25,529 nucleotides of DNA from a virus, in IMG/VR virus record IMGVR_UViG_3300042691_022274, positions 1 to 25,529 of that record, one strand, 5' to 3'. Of this stretch, positions 6,110 to 13,332 are shown piece after piece. Below the pieces are notes generated by a model, which was given only the letters and a program-made list of their open reading frames with translations, had not been told where the DNA came from and ran no database searches. Position 1 is the stretch's first letter, and the number at the start of each line of letters is the position of its first letter. A program made the translations under genes and the position numbers.

Positions 6110-7017
6110 TTGGATACGATAGACTAGGAACAAATGGTCGATTTGGAAATCAACTTTTTCAGTATGCATCTCTTAGGGGAATAGCTGCTAACCGTGGATT
6201 TGATTGGTGTATTCCTCCAGACGAACAGCAGACTCTTGCTAATTATGGAATCCATCATCCATTTAAACTCAAAAATTTGAGAGAAAATAATATTGGATTT
6301 ATTAATGAAAGAGTAACAGTCAATGATTGTTATAGTTTCGAGAGTCTGTGTAAAAATAATCCTGATACTAAAAATGTAACAGAAAGCACTTTTGCATTTG
6401 ATGAAGACCTTTTCAATAACATTGCAGACAATACAAACGTTGATGGATTCCTACAAACTGAAAAGTATTTTCTTCATATTGAAGATGAAATTAGAGAAGA
6501 TTTTGAATTTATTGATGACATTTTAAATCCATGCCAAGAATTTATTTCATCTGTAGGGGATGTTATTTTTCTACATGTACGAAGAGGTGATAATGTTGGT
6601 AGAGAAGACTATCACCCTATTTTGAGTTTTGATTATTATAATAGAGCACTAGAGAACTTTGATTCGAATGTTAATGTTCTTGTTTGCTCTGATGACATTG
6701 AGTGGTGTCGTCAACAAGAATTTTTCTCTGATGATAGATTCTTGATGAACGATGGTGTAGAAAAATATTCTCATAAATGTCAGGAGGGTGATGGACAGTA
6801 TAGAAATTCTTTAGTTCCATACACGGACCTATGTTTAATGTCACTCTGTAACGGCGCAATTCTATCTCCAAGTAGTCTTGGTTGGTGGGGCGCTTGGCTT
6901 CAAAAGTCCAAAGATAAAACAGTTGTAGCACCGACTAATTGGTTTGGTCCTAAGTTATCTTTCAATGATACTTCAGATATTATTCCTGAAAAATGGGTTC
7001 GCATAGATGAAAATTGA
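6106..7017 (+). CDS. GT11 alpha-1,2-fucosyltransferase-like enzyme
   Basis: This 303-residue protein has the hallmarks of family GT11: the start RLGTNGRFGNQLFQYA (about residues 6-21), the donor-phosphate motif HVRRGD (157-162), and near the end SSLGWWGAWL followed by a VVAPTNWFGP block. GT11 enzymes normally transfer L-fucose from GDP-fucose. In this cassette GDP-L-galactose made by the GME gene is an attractive alternative donor. A paralogue lies at 10186. It overlaps the dehydrogenase gene by ATGA and the next gene by 11 nt. Confidence 0.88.
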   Translation: MIGYDRLGTNGRFGNQLFQYASLRGIAANRGFDWCIPPDEQQTLANYGIHHPFKLKNLRENNIGFINERVTVNDCYSFESLCKNNPDTKNVTESTFAFDEDLFNNIADNTNVDGFLQTEKYFLHIEDEIREDFEFIDDILNPCQEFISSVGDVIFLHVRRGDNVGREDYHPILSFDYYNRALENFDSNVNVLVCSDDIEWCRQQEFFSDDRFLMNDGVEKYSHKCQEGDGQYRNSLVPYTDLCLMSLCNGAILSPSSLGWWGAWLQKSKDKTVVAPTNWFGPKLSFNDTSDIIPEKWVRIDEN

Positions 7018-8575
7018 TTTATCCAAATCTACATTCATAATTCCAATCAGACTTGAAACTGATGATAGAGTGAGGAACGCAATCACCTCACTCTGTTTTT
7101 TGTTGTCAAATTTTAAAACGAACATTGTAGTAAAGGAAGTTGATTCTTCTTCGGTATTTTTAGATCAAGTTCTTCCCCAAATTGAAGAGTTTTGTGAAGA
7201 TATCTCTGATTTAAAACACATCTTCGAACAATCACAGTCTCCAGAATTTCATCGTCAAAGAATTTTAAATGACATGATAATGGAATCAACTACAGAAATT
7301 GTAGTTAACTATGATTGCGATATTCTTCTTCCAATTCAATCTTATGCGAGTGCTTATAATTTGATTCTTGATGGAAGTTCTGATGTAGTTTATCCTTATG
7401 GTGATGGAATGTATCAGAAGCAAGTATTTGCTGACGATGAATTAGTTTCTGATTTCTTGAATGACGATTTTAAATTTAGTATCCTAGAATCAAAATCTAG
7501 GAACTATGATGCTAAGTATGGTTTTTGTCAATTTTTCAATAGAAAAGTATATATTGAAGGTGGATTGGAAAATGAAAACTTTGTTTCATATGCTCCAGAA
7601 GATGTAGAAAGGTTTTATCGGTTTAATACCCTAGGTTATAAAGTTTCCAGGATAAATGATAAAGTATATCATTTGGAGCATAAGAGAACTTCAAACTCTT
7701 ACTTTACCAATCCCTATATGCAAAACAATAATGCAGAATGGGAAAAAATTAAAACTATGTCAAGAGATGATATAGTTGAGTATTATAAAAATCAGACTTA
7801 CTATATTAAAAGAATGAATTCTCAATCAAAAATTACCTATATTAATTACTCTGATGCCAATTATCAAGAGCATAGGGAGTTTTTGATTAAGCACGTCACT
7901 GATAACGAAATCTTTGATTTTACTCGAACCTTTACTAGAGAGTGGTTGGAAACTACTGACTTCTATACTCAAAATAAATCTATATTGAATAAAGATAGAT
8001 TATCTGGATACGCTCTTTGGAAACCTTTTATCCTTCTAAAGGCTTTAGATGATGTTGAATATGGTGATATTGTCGCTTACATGGATTGTGGAGATATTCC
8101 TCTAAAAGGAATCAAAGAATGTATAATCGAATATATGAAAGACTATGACCAATATTTTGTCTCTCAAAATCACACTGGAGTCAATAAGTGGTTTACTAAA
8201 AGAGACTGCTTTTACTATATGGGTTGTGATGAAGAAAAGTATTGGAATTCTATTCAACTTGAGGATGGGTTTTTAGCATTTAGAAAAACGCAAAAAAATA
8301 TTGATTTTCTAAATGAATGGTTAGAGTATTGTCGTGATGAAAGAGTTGTTACTGATATTCCAAATCAGTGTGGATTGGAAAATTTCGATGGGTTTGTAGA
8401 CCACAGACACGACCAAAGTATTGTGACAAATTTGCAACTCAAATATAATCTTCCATGTGTTATGGGTCATACTGGTGTTAGACACTACATTCAATGGAAT
8501 GTTTTAGAGCATAAAGATGGCGTAGAGTATTCTAATGGCGTTTACAATTGGGGAGAAAGTGGATGCATAGTATAG
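7007..8575 (+). CDS. Two-domain glycosyltransferase (GT-A fusion)
   Basis: This 522-residue protein appears to be two catalytic domains joined. Residues 1-270 form a GT-A domain with the metal-binding DCD at 103-105 and the pattern GGLENENF...APEDVERFYRF. This half is clearly paralogous to the separate gene at 9390. Residues 275-522 form a second domain with GYALWKPFILLKAL (334-347) and MDCGD (359-363), the arrangement seen in bacterial capsule and LPS galactosyltransferase-like proteins. It could therefore add two sugars in sequence. It overlaps its neighbours by 11 and 13 nt. Exact linkages cannot be read from sequence. Confidence 0.75.
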   Translation: MKIDLSKSTFIIPIRLETDDRVRNAITSLCFLLSNFKTNIVVKEVDSSSVFLDQVLPQIEEFCEDISDLKHIFEQSQSPEFHRQRILNDMIMESTTEIVVNYDCDILLPIQSYASAYNLILDGSSDVVYPYGDGMYQKQVFADDELVSDFLNDDFKFSILESKSRNYDAKYGFCQFFNRKVYIEGGLENENFVSYAPEDVERFYRFNTLGYKVSRINDKVYHLEHKRTSNSYFTNPYMQNNNAEWEKIKTMSRDDIVEYYKNQTYYIKRMNSQSKITYINYSDANYQEHREFLIKHVTDNEIFDFTRTFTREWLETTDFYTQNKSILNKDRLSGYALWKPFILLKALDDVEYGDIVAYMDCGDIPLKGIKECIIEYMKDYDQYFVSQNHTGVNKWFTKRDCFYYMGCDEEKYWNSIQLEDGFLAFRKTQKNIDFLNEWLEYCRDERVVTDIPNQCGLENFDGFVDHRHDQSIVTNLQLKYNLPCVMGHTGVRHYIQWNVLEHKDGVEYSNGVYNWGESGCIV

Positions 8576-9393
8576 TATTGACAGTTCATAATAAAGGGTG
8601 GTTGTTACCAAATGTTCTTAATGGTATAAAAGAAAATACTGTAGAAAATTATGAACTGGTTGTAGTTCTTGATGGATGCTCGGATGAGTCTGAATCTATA
8701 TGGCAAAATTTTGTTGATTCAAATCCTAATATAAAAACAAAAACAGTATGCACTCCTGATGTTTTTGAAACCAAGGCTAATAATGCAGGACTAAAAGAAT
8801 GTGAAGGTGATAAAGTAATCATCGTTCAAGATGATATGATTGTTAAAGAATCTGGATGGAACAAGAGACTTGAAAAACCATTTGAAGAATTTATTGATGT
8901 TTTTGGTGTCACTTCTCGTTCTGCATTTAATTATAGGATAAACCAAAATAGTATTCATATTAGAATGAATAAAGAAGATGATTTGCAAATTGATAATTGT
9001 TGGAGTGATATATTTGGATATGAATCTCATACAAACAGAGATGAAGGTTTAAGTAGAAATATTTTTGCTGTAAGAAATAATGTCTGTCGTGGTCCTTTAA
9101 TGTTGGACCATGCAGATTTAATAAAATTAAATTATTTTGATGAAGTGTTTGCTCCTCAAGACCAAGATGATGCAGACTTATGTTATAGAGCGTTTAAACA
9201 ACTTGGTAAAGTTGTAGGTGCTTATTGGATTGATTATGAGTCTGATAATACATGGGGAAGCACTCGCCCAGATGGAAGAAATCCCGCATCTTGGTTATTG
9301 AAAGCACATCATAAGAATACTAGAATCGTTTTTGAAAGGCATCAAGATATTCTTCTTGGAGAAAATCATAACCAAAATAGAGTATTAAAATGA
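8563..9393 (+). CDS. Family 2 glycosyltransferase
   Basis: An upstream ATG at 8548 is in frame, but the ATG at 8563 (276 aa) starts exactly at the conserved SIVLTVHNKG strand of GT2 enzymes and keeps a 13-nt overlap. Typical GT2 features follow: ELVVVLDGCSDES (nucleotide binding, about residues 31-43), KANNAG (71-76), and the metal-binding pair in VQDDMIV (D90, D91). A later FAPQDQDDADLCYRA block resembles the catalytic ED region. It ends in an ATGA overlap with the next gene. Donor and acceptor are not determinable. Confidence 0.85.
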   Translation: MHSIVLTVHNKGWLLPNVLNGIKENTVENYELVVVLDGCSDESESIWQNFVDSNPNIKTKTVCTPDVFETKANNAGLKECEGDKVIIVQDDMIVKESGWNKRLEKPFEEFIDVFGVTSRSAFNYRINQNSIHIRMNKEDDLQIDNCWSDIFGYESHTNRDEGLSRNIFAVRNNVCRGPLMLDHADLIKLNYFDEVFAPQDQDDADLCYRAFKQLGKVVGAYWIDYESDNTWGSTRPDGRNPASWLLKAHHKNTRIVFERHQDILLGENHNQNRVLK

Positions 9394-10184
9394 ATCTAAC
9401 ATATATTTTACCTACCAGAATTGAGTCTAATGATAGGCTTAAAAATATAATTACATCAGTCTCGTATTTACTTCACAATTTTCCAGATGCAACTGTCTTG
9501 GTAAATGAAGTAGATTCTGAGTCTGTCTTTTCTCAACAAGCATTGCCCAAGATTAGGGAACTTGTTTCTATCAATAATCTTACTCATATTTTTGAAAAGA
9601 ATGATGATCCAATTTTCCATAAAACAAAAATTTTAAATGATTCAATTATTAATGCAGATACTGATGTAATTTGTAGTCATGATATTGATGTTGTTTATTC
9701 TAAAGAGAGTCATCAAGCTGCATATGACTTAATTAGTAATGATGAAGCAGATATTGTATATCCATATGGTTGCGGTGCTTTTCAATATCAGGTTGATTAT
9801 TCTCAAGAATTATATGAAGATTTTACTAAATCTTTTGATATTTCTAAATTGACTAACAATCGCAAATTGCAAGCATCTAGCATTGGGTGGACTCAGTTTT
9901 ATTCTAAAAAAGCAGTAATATCCGGTGGATTATGGAATGAAAATTTTTTATCTTGGGGCGAAGAAGATTCTGAATTTTATTTTCGTTTTAGTTTATTTGG
10001 GTATAGAATACAGAGAGTTTTAGATTATATCTATCACTTTGAACATGAAAGAACTCACAATTCCCATTATCACAATCCAAAGTATCATGATAATCACGAT
10101 CTTTGGCAGTGGATTCGAAGACAGGATAAAGATACTTTGAAAAATTATTATTTAAGTCAAAATTATTTGAGGGAAAGAATGTAA
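9390..10184 (+). CDS. GT-A glycosyltransferase, paralogue of the 7007 N-domain
   Basis: This 264-residue protein aligns along its whole length with residues 1-270 of the fusion at 7007. Shared features are ILPTRIES near the start, EVDSESVF, IVYPYG, GGLWNENF, EEDSEFYFRF, YHFEHERT and a closing YYxxQxYxxxRM. The DxD motif is DID at 98-100. The pair clearly arose by duplication and then acquired or lost the second domain. It sits next to the second GT11 gene, as its relative sits next to the first. It probably transfers a sugar in the same glycan. Confidence 0.8.
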   Translation: MNLTYILPTRIESNDRLKNIITSVSYLLHNFPDATVLVNEVDSESVFSQQALPKIRELVSINNLTHIFEKNDDPIFHKTKILNDSIINADTDVICSHDIDVVYSKESHQAAYDLISNDEADIVYPYGCGAFQYQVDYSQELYEDFTKSFDISKLTNNRKLQASSIGWTQFYSKKAVISGGLWNENFLSWGEEDSEFYFRFSLFGYRIQRVLDYIYHFEHERTHNSHYHNPKYHDNHDLWQWIRRQDKDTLKNYYLSQNYLRERM

Positions 10185-10185
10185 A

Positions 10186-10995
10186 ATGTTAGCATTTAAT
10201 CATTTGGGTAAATTGGGGCAACTTGGAAATCAAATGTTTCAATATGCAGCTTTGCGTGGTATAGCAGCAAATAAAAATTATGAGTGGTGCATACCAAACC
10301 ATAATGAAGTAGTTGTGGATTCTTTGGGAAATAAATTAAGAATTGAATTGTTTGATTGCTTTGAACTTTGTGGTTTGAATGCAAAAAATATTTTTATATT
10401 AGACCAAGGACACGCACCTTTAGTAATCGAAAAGCAATTTCATTTTGATGCCGATTTATATAATCATTGTTCTAATGAGGTTTCTTTGTATGGATTTTTT
10501 CAGTCCGAGAAGTGGTTTTCTGCAATAGGAGAGCAGATAAGAGAGGATTTTACATTCAAACAAAATATTCTCAAACCATGTAAAGAAATTATGGAAAATA
10601 TGAAAACTCCCATATCCCTTCATATTCGGAGAGGTGATTTTCTTATAAATTCTGGGAATCACTATAATCTTGGCATGGATTATTATAAGAAAGCCCTAGA
10701 TCATTTTGATAGTAATCTGGATGTTATTGTATTTTCGGATGACCCAGAATGGTGTAGTTCTCAAGAACTATTTGTTGGCGAACGTTTTTTGATTTCTGAA
10801 AAGAATAGTAGTTATATTGATATGTGCTTGATGTCTCTTTGTAAATATCATATAATTGCAAATAGCACCTTCAGTTGGTGGGGCGCTTGGTTATCTAATA
10901 GTGAACAAGTTATTGCTCCTTCTAAGTGGTTTGGTCCAAATAATGCCGACAAAAATACAAAAGATTTATACCCAGACAAATGGATAATAATATGA
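10186..10995 (+). CDS. GT11 alpha-1,2-fucosyltransferase-like enzyme, second copy
   Basis: This 269-residue paralogue of the gene at 6106 has the same start (HLGKLGQLGNQMFQYAALRG, residues 6-25), HIRRGD at 146-151, a FSDDPEWC block, and STFSWWGAWL followed by APSKWFGP. All GT11 key regions are present, so it should be active. It is shorter than the first copy mainly in the middle. Two GT11 enzymes in one cassette suggest two fucose-like additions at different positions. Its start lies 1 nt after the previous stop. Confidence 0.88.
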   Translation: MLAFNHLGKLGQLGNQMFQYAALRGIAANKNYEWCIPNHNEVVVDSLGNKLRIELFDCFELCGLNAKNIFILDQGHAPLVIEKQFHFDADLYNHCSNEVSLYGFFQSEKWFSAIGEQIREDFTFKQNILKPCKEIMENMKTPISLHIRRGDFLINSGNHYNLGMDYYKKALDHFDSNLDVIVFSDDPEWCSSQELFVGERFLISEKNSSYIDMCLMSLCKYHIIANSTFSWWGAWLSNSEQVIAPSKWFGPNNADKNTKDLYPDKWIII

Positions 10996-11612
10996 AGTTC
11001 TCTGAAATTTTTAAAAACGAATTCTACCAAAAAATGCTATCTCCCGCAGGCAATAATCCTGTACGTAACCGAGCAGATAGTTTTCTAAAAATATTTGAAT
11101 TGTTAGAACAAAAAGATGATAAGACTTTTTATCTTGTAGAAACTGGTACAACAAGATCAGACCACGGACATCTTGCATTTGGTGATGATGGCGCATCGAC
11201 ATACATTTTCGATCAGTTCATTAATCATTATGATGGGGAAGTTAATTCTGTTGATATTAATATCAATAATGTCTCTTATTGTCGCAACCTTGTTTCCGAA
11301 AAAACAAAAGTTTTCTGCTCTGATTCCGTGAAGTTTTTGTGGAATCTCCCTAAAGATAGAAAAATTGATTTCTTATATCTGGATTCTTACGATATTGAAA
11401 AAGACAATCCTCATCCATCGCAACTTCATCATGTGAAAGAATTATGCGCCTCTATAGATAAACTCAAGAGTGGTTCTATAGTTGCCGTTGACGATCATGA
11501 TGCTTTCTTTACTGAATTTAAAATTGGTAAAGGAAATTATGTAAAAGACTTCATGGATGATATTGGAGCAACTCTTGTTTATGAGGGATATCAAATAGTG
11601 TGGGTTTTATAA
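10992..11612 (+). CDS. Class I SAM-dependent methyltransferase-like protein
   Basis: The ATG at 10992 gives the ATGA overlap typical of this cassette; an in-frame ATG at 10980 is the alternative. The 206-residue protein resembles the Methyltransf_24 group. It has a first motif FYLVETGTTRSD, a second strand with an acidic end (VNSVDI, where SAM ribose would bind), then FCSDSVKFL, a DFLYLDSYD motif and a late GSIVAVDDHD that could bind a metal. It probably O-methylates a sugar, capping or decorating the glycan made by its neighbours. The glycine-rich motif I is atypical, so the assignment is moderate. Confidence 0.7.
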   Translation: MKFSEIFKNEFYQKMLSPAGNNPVRNRADSFLKIFELLEQKDDKTFYLVETGTTRSDHGHLAFGDDGASTYIFDQFINHYDGEVNSVDININNVSYCRNLVSEKTKVFCSDSVKFLWNLPKDRKIDFLYLDSYDIEKDNPHPSQLHHVKELCASIDKLKSGSIVAVDDHDAFFTEFKIGKGNYVKDFMDDIGATLVYEGYQIVWVL

Positions 11613-11632
11613 ATGAAAAAATATAGTAATAC

Positions 11633-11640
11633 TATAAATT
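11633..11640 (+). promoter_or_regulatory. Late-type promoter motif
   Basis: TATAAATT matches the T4 late consensus TATAAATA at seven of eight positions. It lies in the largest gap of the glycan cassette, 16 nt before the start of the GT15 gene, whose AGGGG ribosome-binding site is at 11644-11648. It would allow late expression of the last two glycosyltransferases. Confidence 0.5.
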
Positions 11641-11656
11641 TGTAGGGGAAAATTTT

Positions 11657-12445
11657 ATGAATTGTATTCTTTATCTAGTTAGATCTTCCGATCAAGATGT
11701 AGATGATTTTAATAAGTCATTAAAATTGATAGAAGAAAATCTCATACCATATACTTTCAATACTGATGTCTTGGTATTTTGTGAAAAATCGTTTGATGAA
11801 TATAAATCTAAGGTTCAAACAAACTTGAACCTTAGATATGAAACTATTGAATTTAATATTCCCAATTACCCTCAAGAAATATTAGATAAAATTCCTGAGT
11901 TTTTTCCTCACCCAACTCATGGAAATGGTCCAATAGCATGGGGTGATCCTGGATTTTCAATAGGATATCGTCATATGTGTAGATTTTTCTCAGGAGAACT
12001 TTATAACAATGATGTTATAAAAGAGTATGATTATTACTTGAGACTTGATACTGATTCCTTTATTCATACTCCACTTAATTACGATATCTTTAAGTGGGCG
12101 GAAGATAATGAATGTTATTATGGATTTATTGCCCCAGCCATCCAGAAAGATAATCCAAAAGTGATTGAAGGTTTATGGGAAAAGGTAAATGAATTAATCC
12201 CCGAAAACTTTATTGAAGACGGTATGATGTTTTATACCAACTTTGAACTTGGAAAAGTATCGTGGTTCTTGACAAGTGAATATATGAGATTTTATAATGA
12301 ATTGGATAAAACTGGTGGTTTCTATACTAAGAGATGGGGTGACGCTCCAATTAAATATCTTGGTATAAATCTTCTTATGGAACAGAAACATATTATTCCT
12401 GTGAAAGGTTTTACATATCAACATGGCGCAGTTTATACGGTATAA
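11657..12445 (+). CDS. GT15-like (Kre2/Mnt1-type) mannosyltransferase
   Basis: This 262-residue protein has the pattern of family GT15, known mainly from fungal alpha-1,2-mannosyltransferases that use GDP-mannose. Visible features are GFSIGYRHMCRFFSG (about 99-113), YDYYLRLDTDS (124-134, with the acidic metal site), NYDIFKW, and a later KRWGDAPIKYLGINLL followed by YQHG. AGGGG stands 8 nt before the ATG. It is the first gene after a 44-nt gap with a late-promoter motif. A mannosyltransferase fits a cassette beginning with a GDP-mannose enzyme. Confidence 0.8.
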   Translation: MNCILYLVRSSDQDVDDFNKSLKLIEENLIPYTFNTDVLVFCEKSFDEYKSKVQTNLNLRYETIEFNIPNYPQEILDKIPEFFPHPTHGNGPIAWGDPGFSIGYRHMCRFFSGELYNNDVIKEYDYYLRLDTDSFIHTPLNYDIFKWAEDNECYYGFIAPAIQKDNPKVIEGLWEKVNELIPENFIEDGMMFYTNFELGKVSWFLTSEYMRFYNELDKTGGFYTKRWGDAPIKYLGINLLMEQKHIIPVKGFTYQHGAVYTV

Positions 12446-13242
12446 TGGATAAAAACAAATCAGCATATAAATTAAATGGAATTGGTCCGATTTATTACTT
12501 GAATCTCGATGGTCAACCAGAAAGGCGTCAGTATATGGAAGACCAATTTAAATATTGGGAAATCGAAAACTATACTCGCATTTCTGCCTATGATGGTAGA
12601 GAAGATGATTTGAGTGGCATTATTAAAGGAAGATACCCTGAGATGATGTCTTCTGGTGAAATTGGGTGCGTAACTTCTCATCTAAAAGCCATTAAACATT
12701 GGTATGAAACATCAAATAGTCCATATGCAGTCATTATGGAAGATGATTGTAATTTAGATCTTGTCAAGTTTTGGAATTTTACTTGGAATGATTTTTACTG
12801 CAGAATTCCATATGATTGGGATGTGATGCAAATAGCTATTATATGTACGGGTGACGTTCACATAAAAGTACATAAAAGATTTGTAAATGAATTTTCTACA
12901 GCTTGTTATCTTATAACTCGTCATCATGCAGAAAAACTACTTAAGTTCCATGTAAGAGATAACAAGTATAAACTTGATAATGGAGTTAAACCTCGCCCTG
13001 TTGCCGATGATTTGATTTATAATTCGGGTAATACGTATTCTCTACCACTTCTTCTTTATAGAATTGAACTGGGATCTTCTATTCATCCAGATCATATTGA
13101 TGCTTTCCATAGGGGGAATTATGAAGGCCAATATAATCATTGGAGCCAAAAAGGTTCTGATATAACAATCGATGAACTTATGGATTATAATCCTTACTTA
13201 GGTCGAGTAGTTGAAAATTCTTCATCTCAACAAAATACTTGA
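12445..13242 (+). CDS. GT25 family glycosyltransferase (LPS-type)
   Basis: This 265-residue protein matches family GT25, which includes LPS beta-galactosyltransferases. It has IYYLNLDGQPERR near the start (16-28), ISAYDGR (46-52), SSGEIGCVTSHLKAI (69-83), and YAVIMEDDCNL with the acidic triad at 99-101. A later STACYLITRHHAEKLL is also typical. It overlaps the GT15 stop (TAATG) and is the last gene of the cassette. The porin -35 box overlaps its stop codon. It probably adds galactose or a similar sugar to a lipid- or surface-linked glycan. Confidence 0.85.
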   Translation: MDKNKSAYKLNGIGPIYYLNLDGQPERRQYMEDQFKYWEIENYTRISAYDGREDDLSGIIKGRYPEMMSSGEIGCVTSHLKAIKHWYETSNSPYAVIMEDDCNLDLVKFWNFTWNDFYCRIPYDWDVMQIAIICTGDVHIKVHKRFVNEFSTACYLITRHHAEKLLKFHVRDNKYKLDNGVKPRPVADDLIYNSGNTYSLPLLLYRIELGSSIHPDHIDAFHRGNYEGQYNHWSQKGSDITIDELMDYNPYLGRVVENSSSQQNT

Positions 13243-13274
13243 CAAATCTAAAAAAAATCAGTACACTAAATAAG
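13239..13274 (+). promoter_or_regulatory. Porin promoter: sigma-70 plus late-like extension
   Basis: TTGACA at 13239-13244, 17 nt, TACACT at 13262-13267, running into TAAATAAG. The same -35/17/-10-TAAATA layout occurs before psbA and psbD. Confidence 0.7.
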
Positions 13275-13277
13275 TAC

Positions 13278-13302
13278 TTAAGAATTCAGTTGTAATTCTT
13301 AA
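13278..13302 (+). repeat. Perfect inverted repeat in porin 5' UTR
   Basis: TTAAGAATT (13278-13286), 7-nt loop, AATTCTTAA (13294-13302). It falls just inside the expected transcript and would form a 5' hairpin. It may stabilise the mRNA or serve as an operator. Confidence 0.55.
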
Positions 13303-13332
13303 CATTCGTCCTATAGTACATAAACAATTTTT

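Noticed and set aside
11613-11645. 10-codon ORF before the GT15 gene
   Set aside because: It covers the late-promoter motif and ends at the ribosome-binding site; probably not translated.
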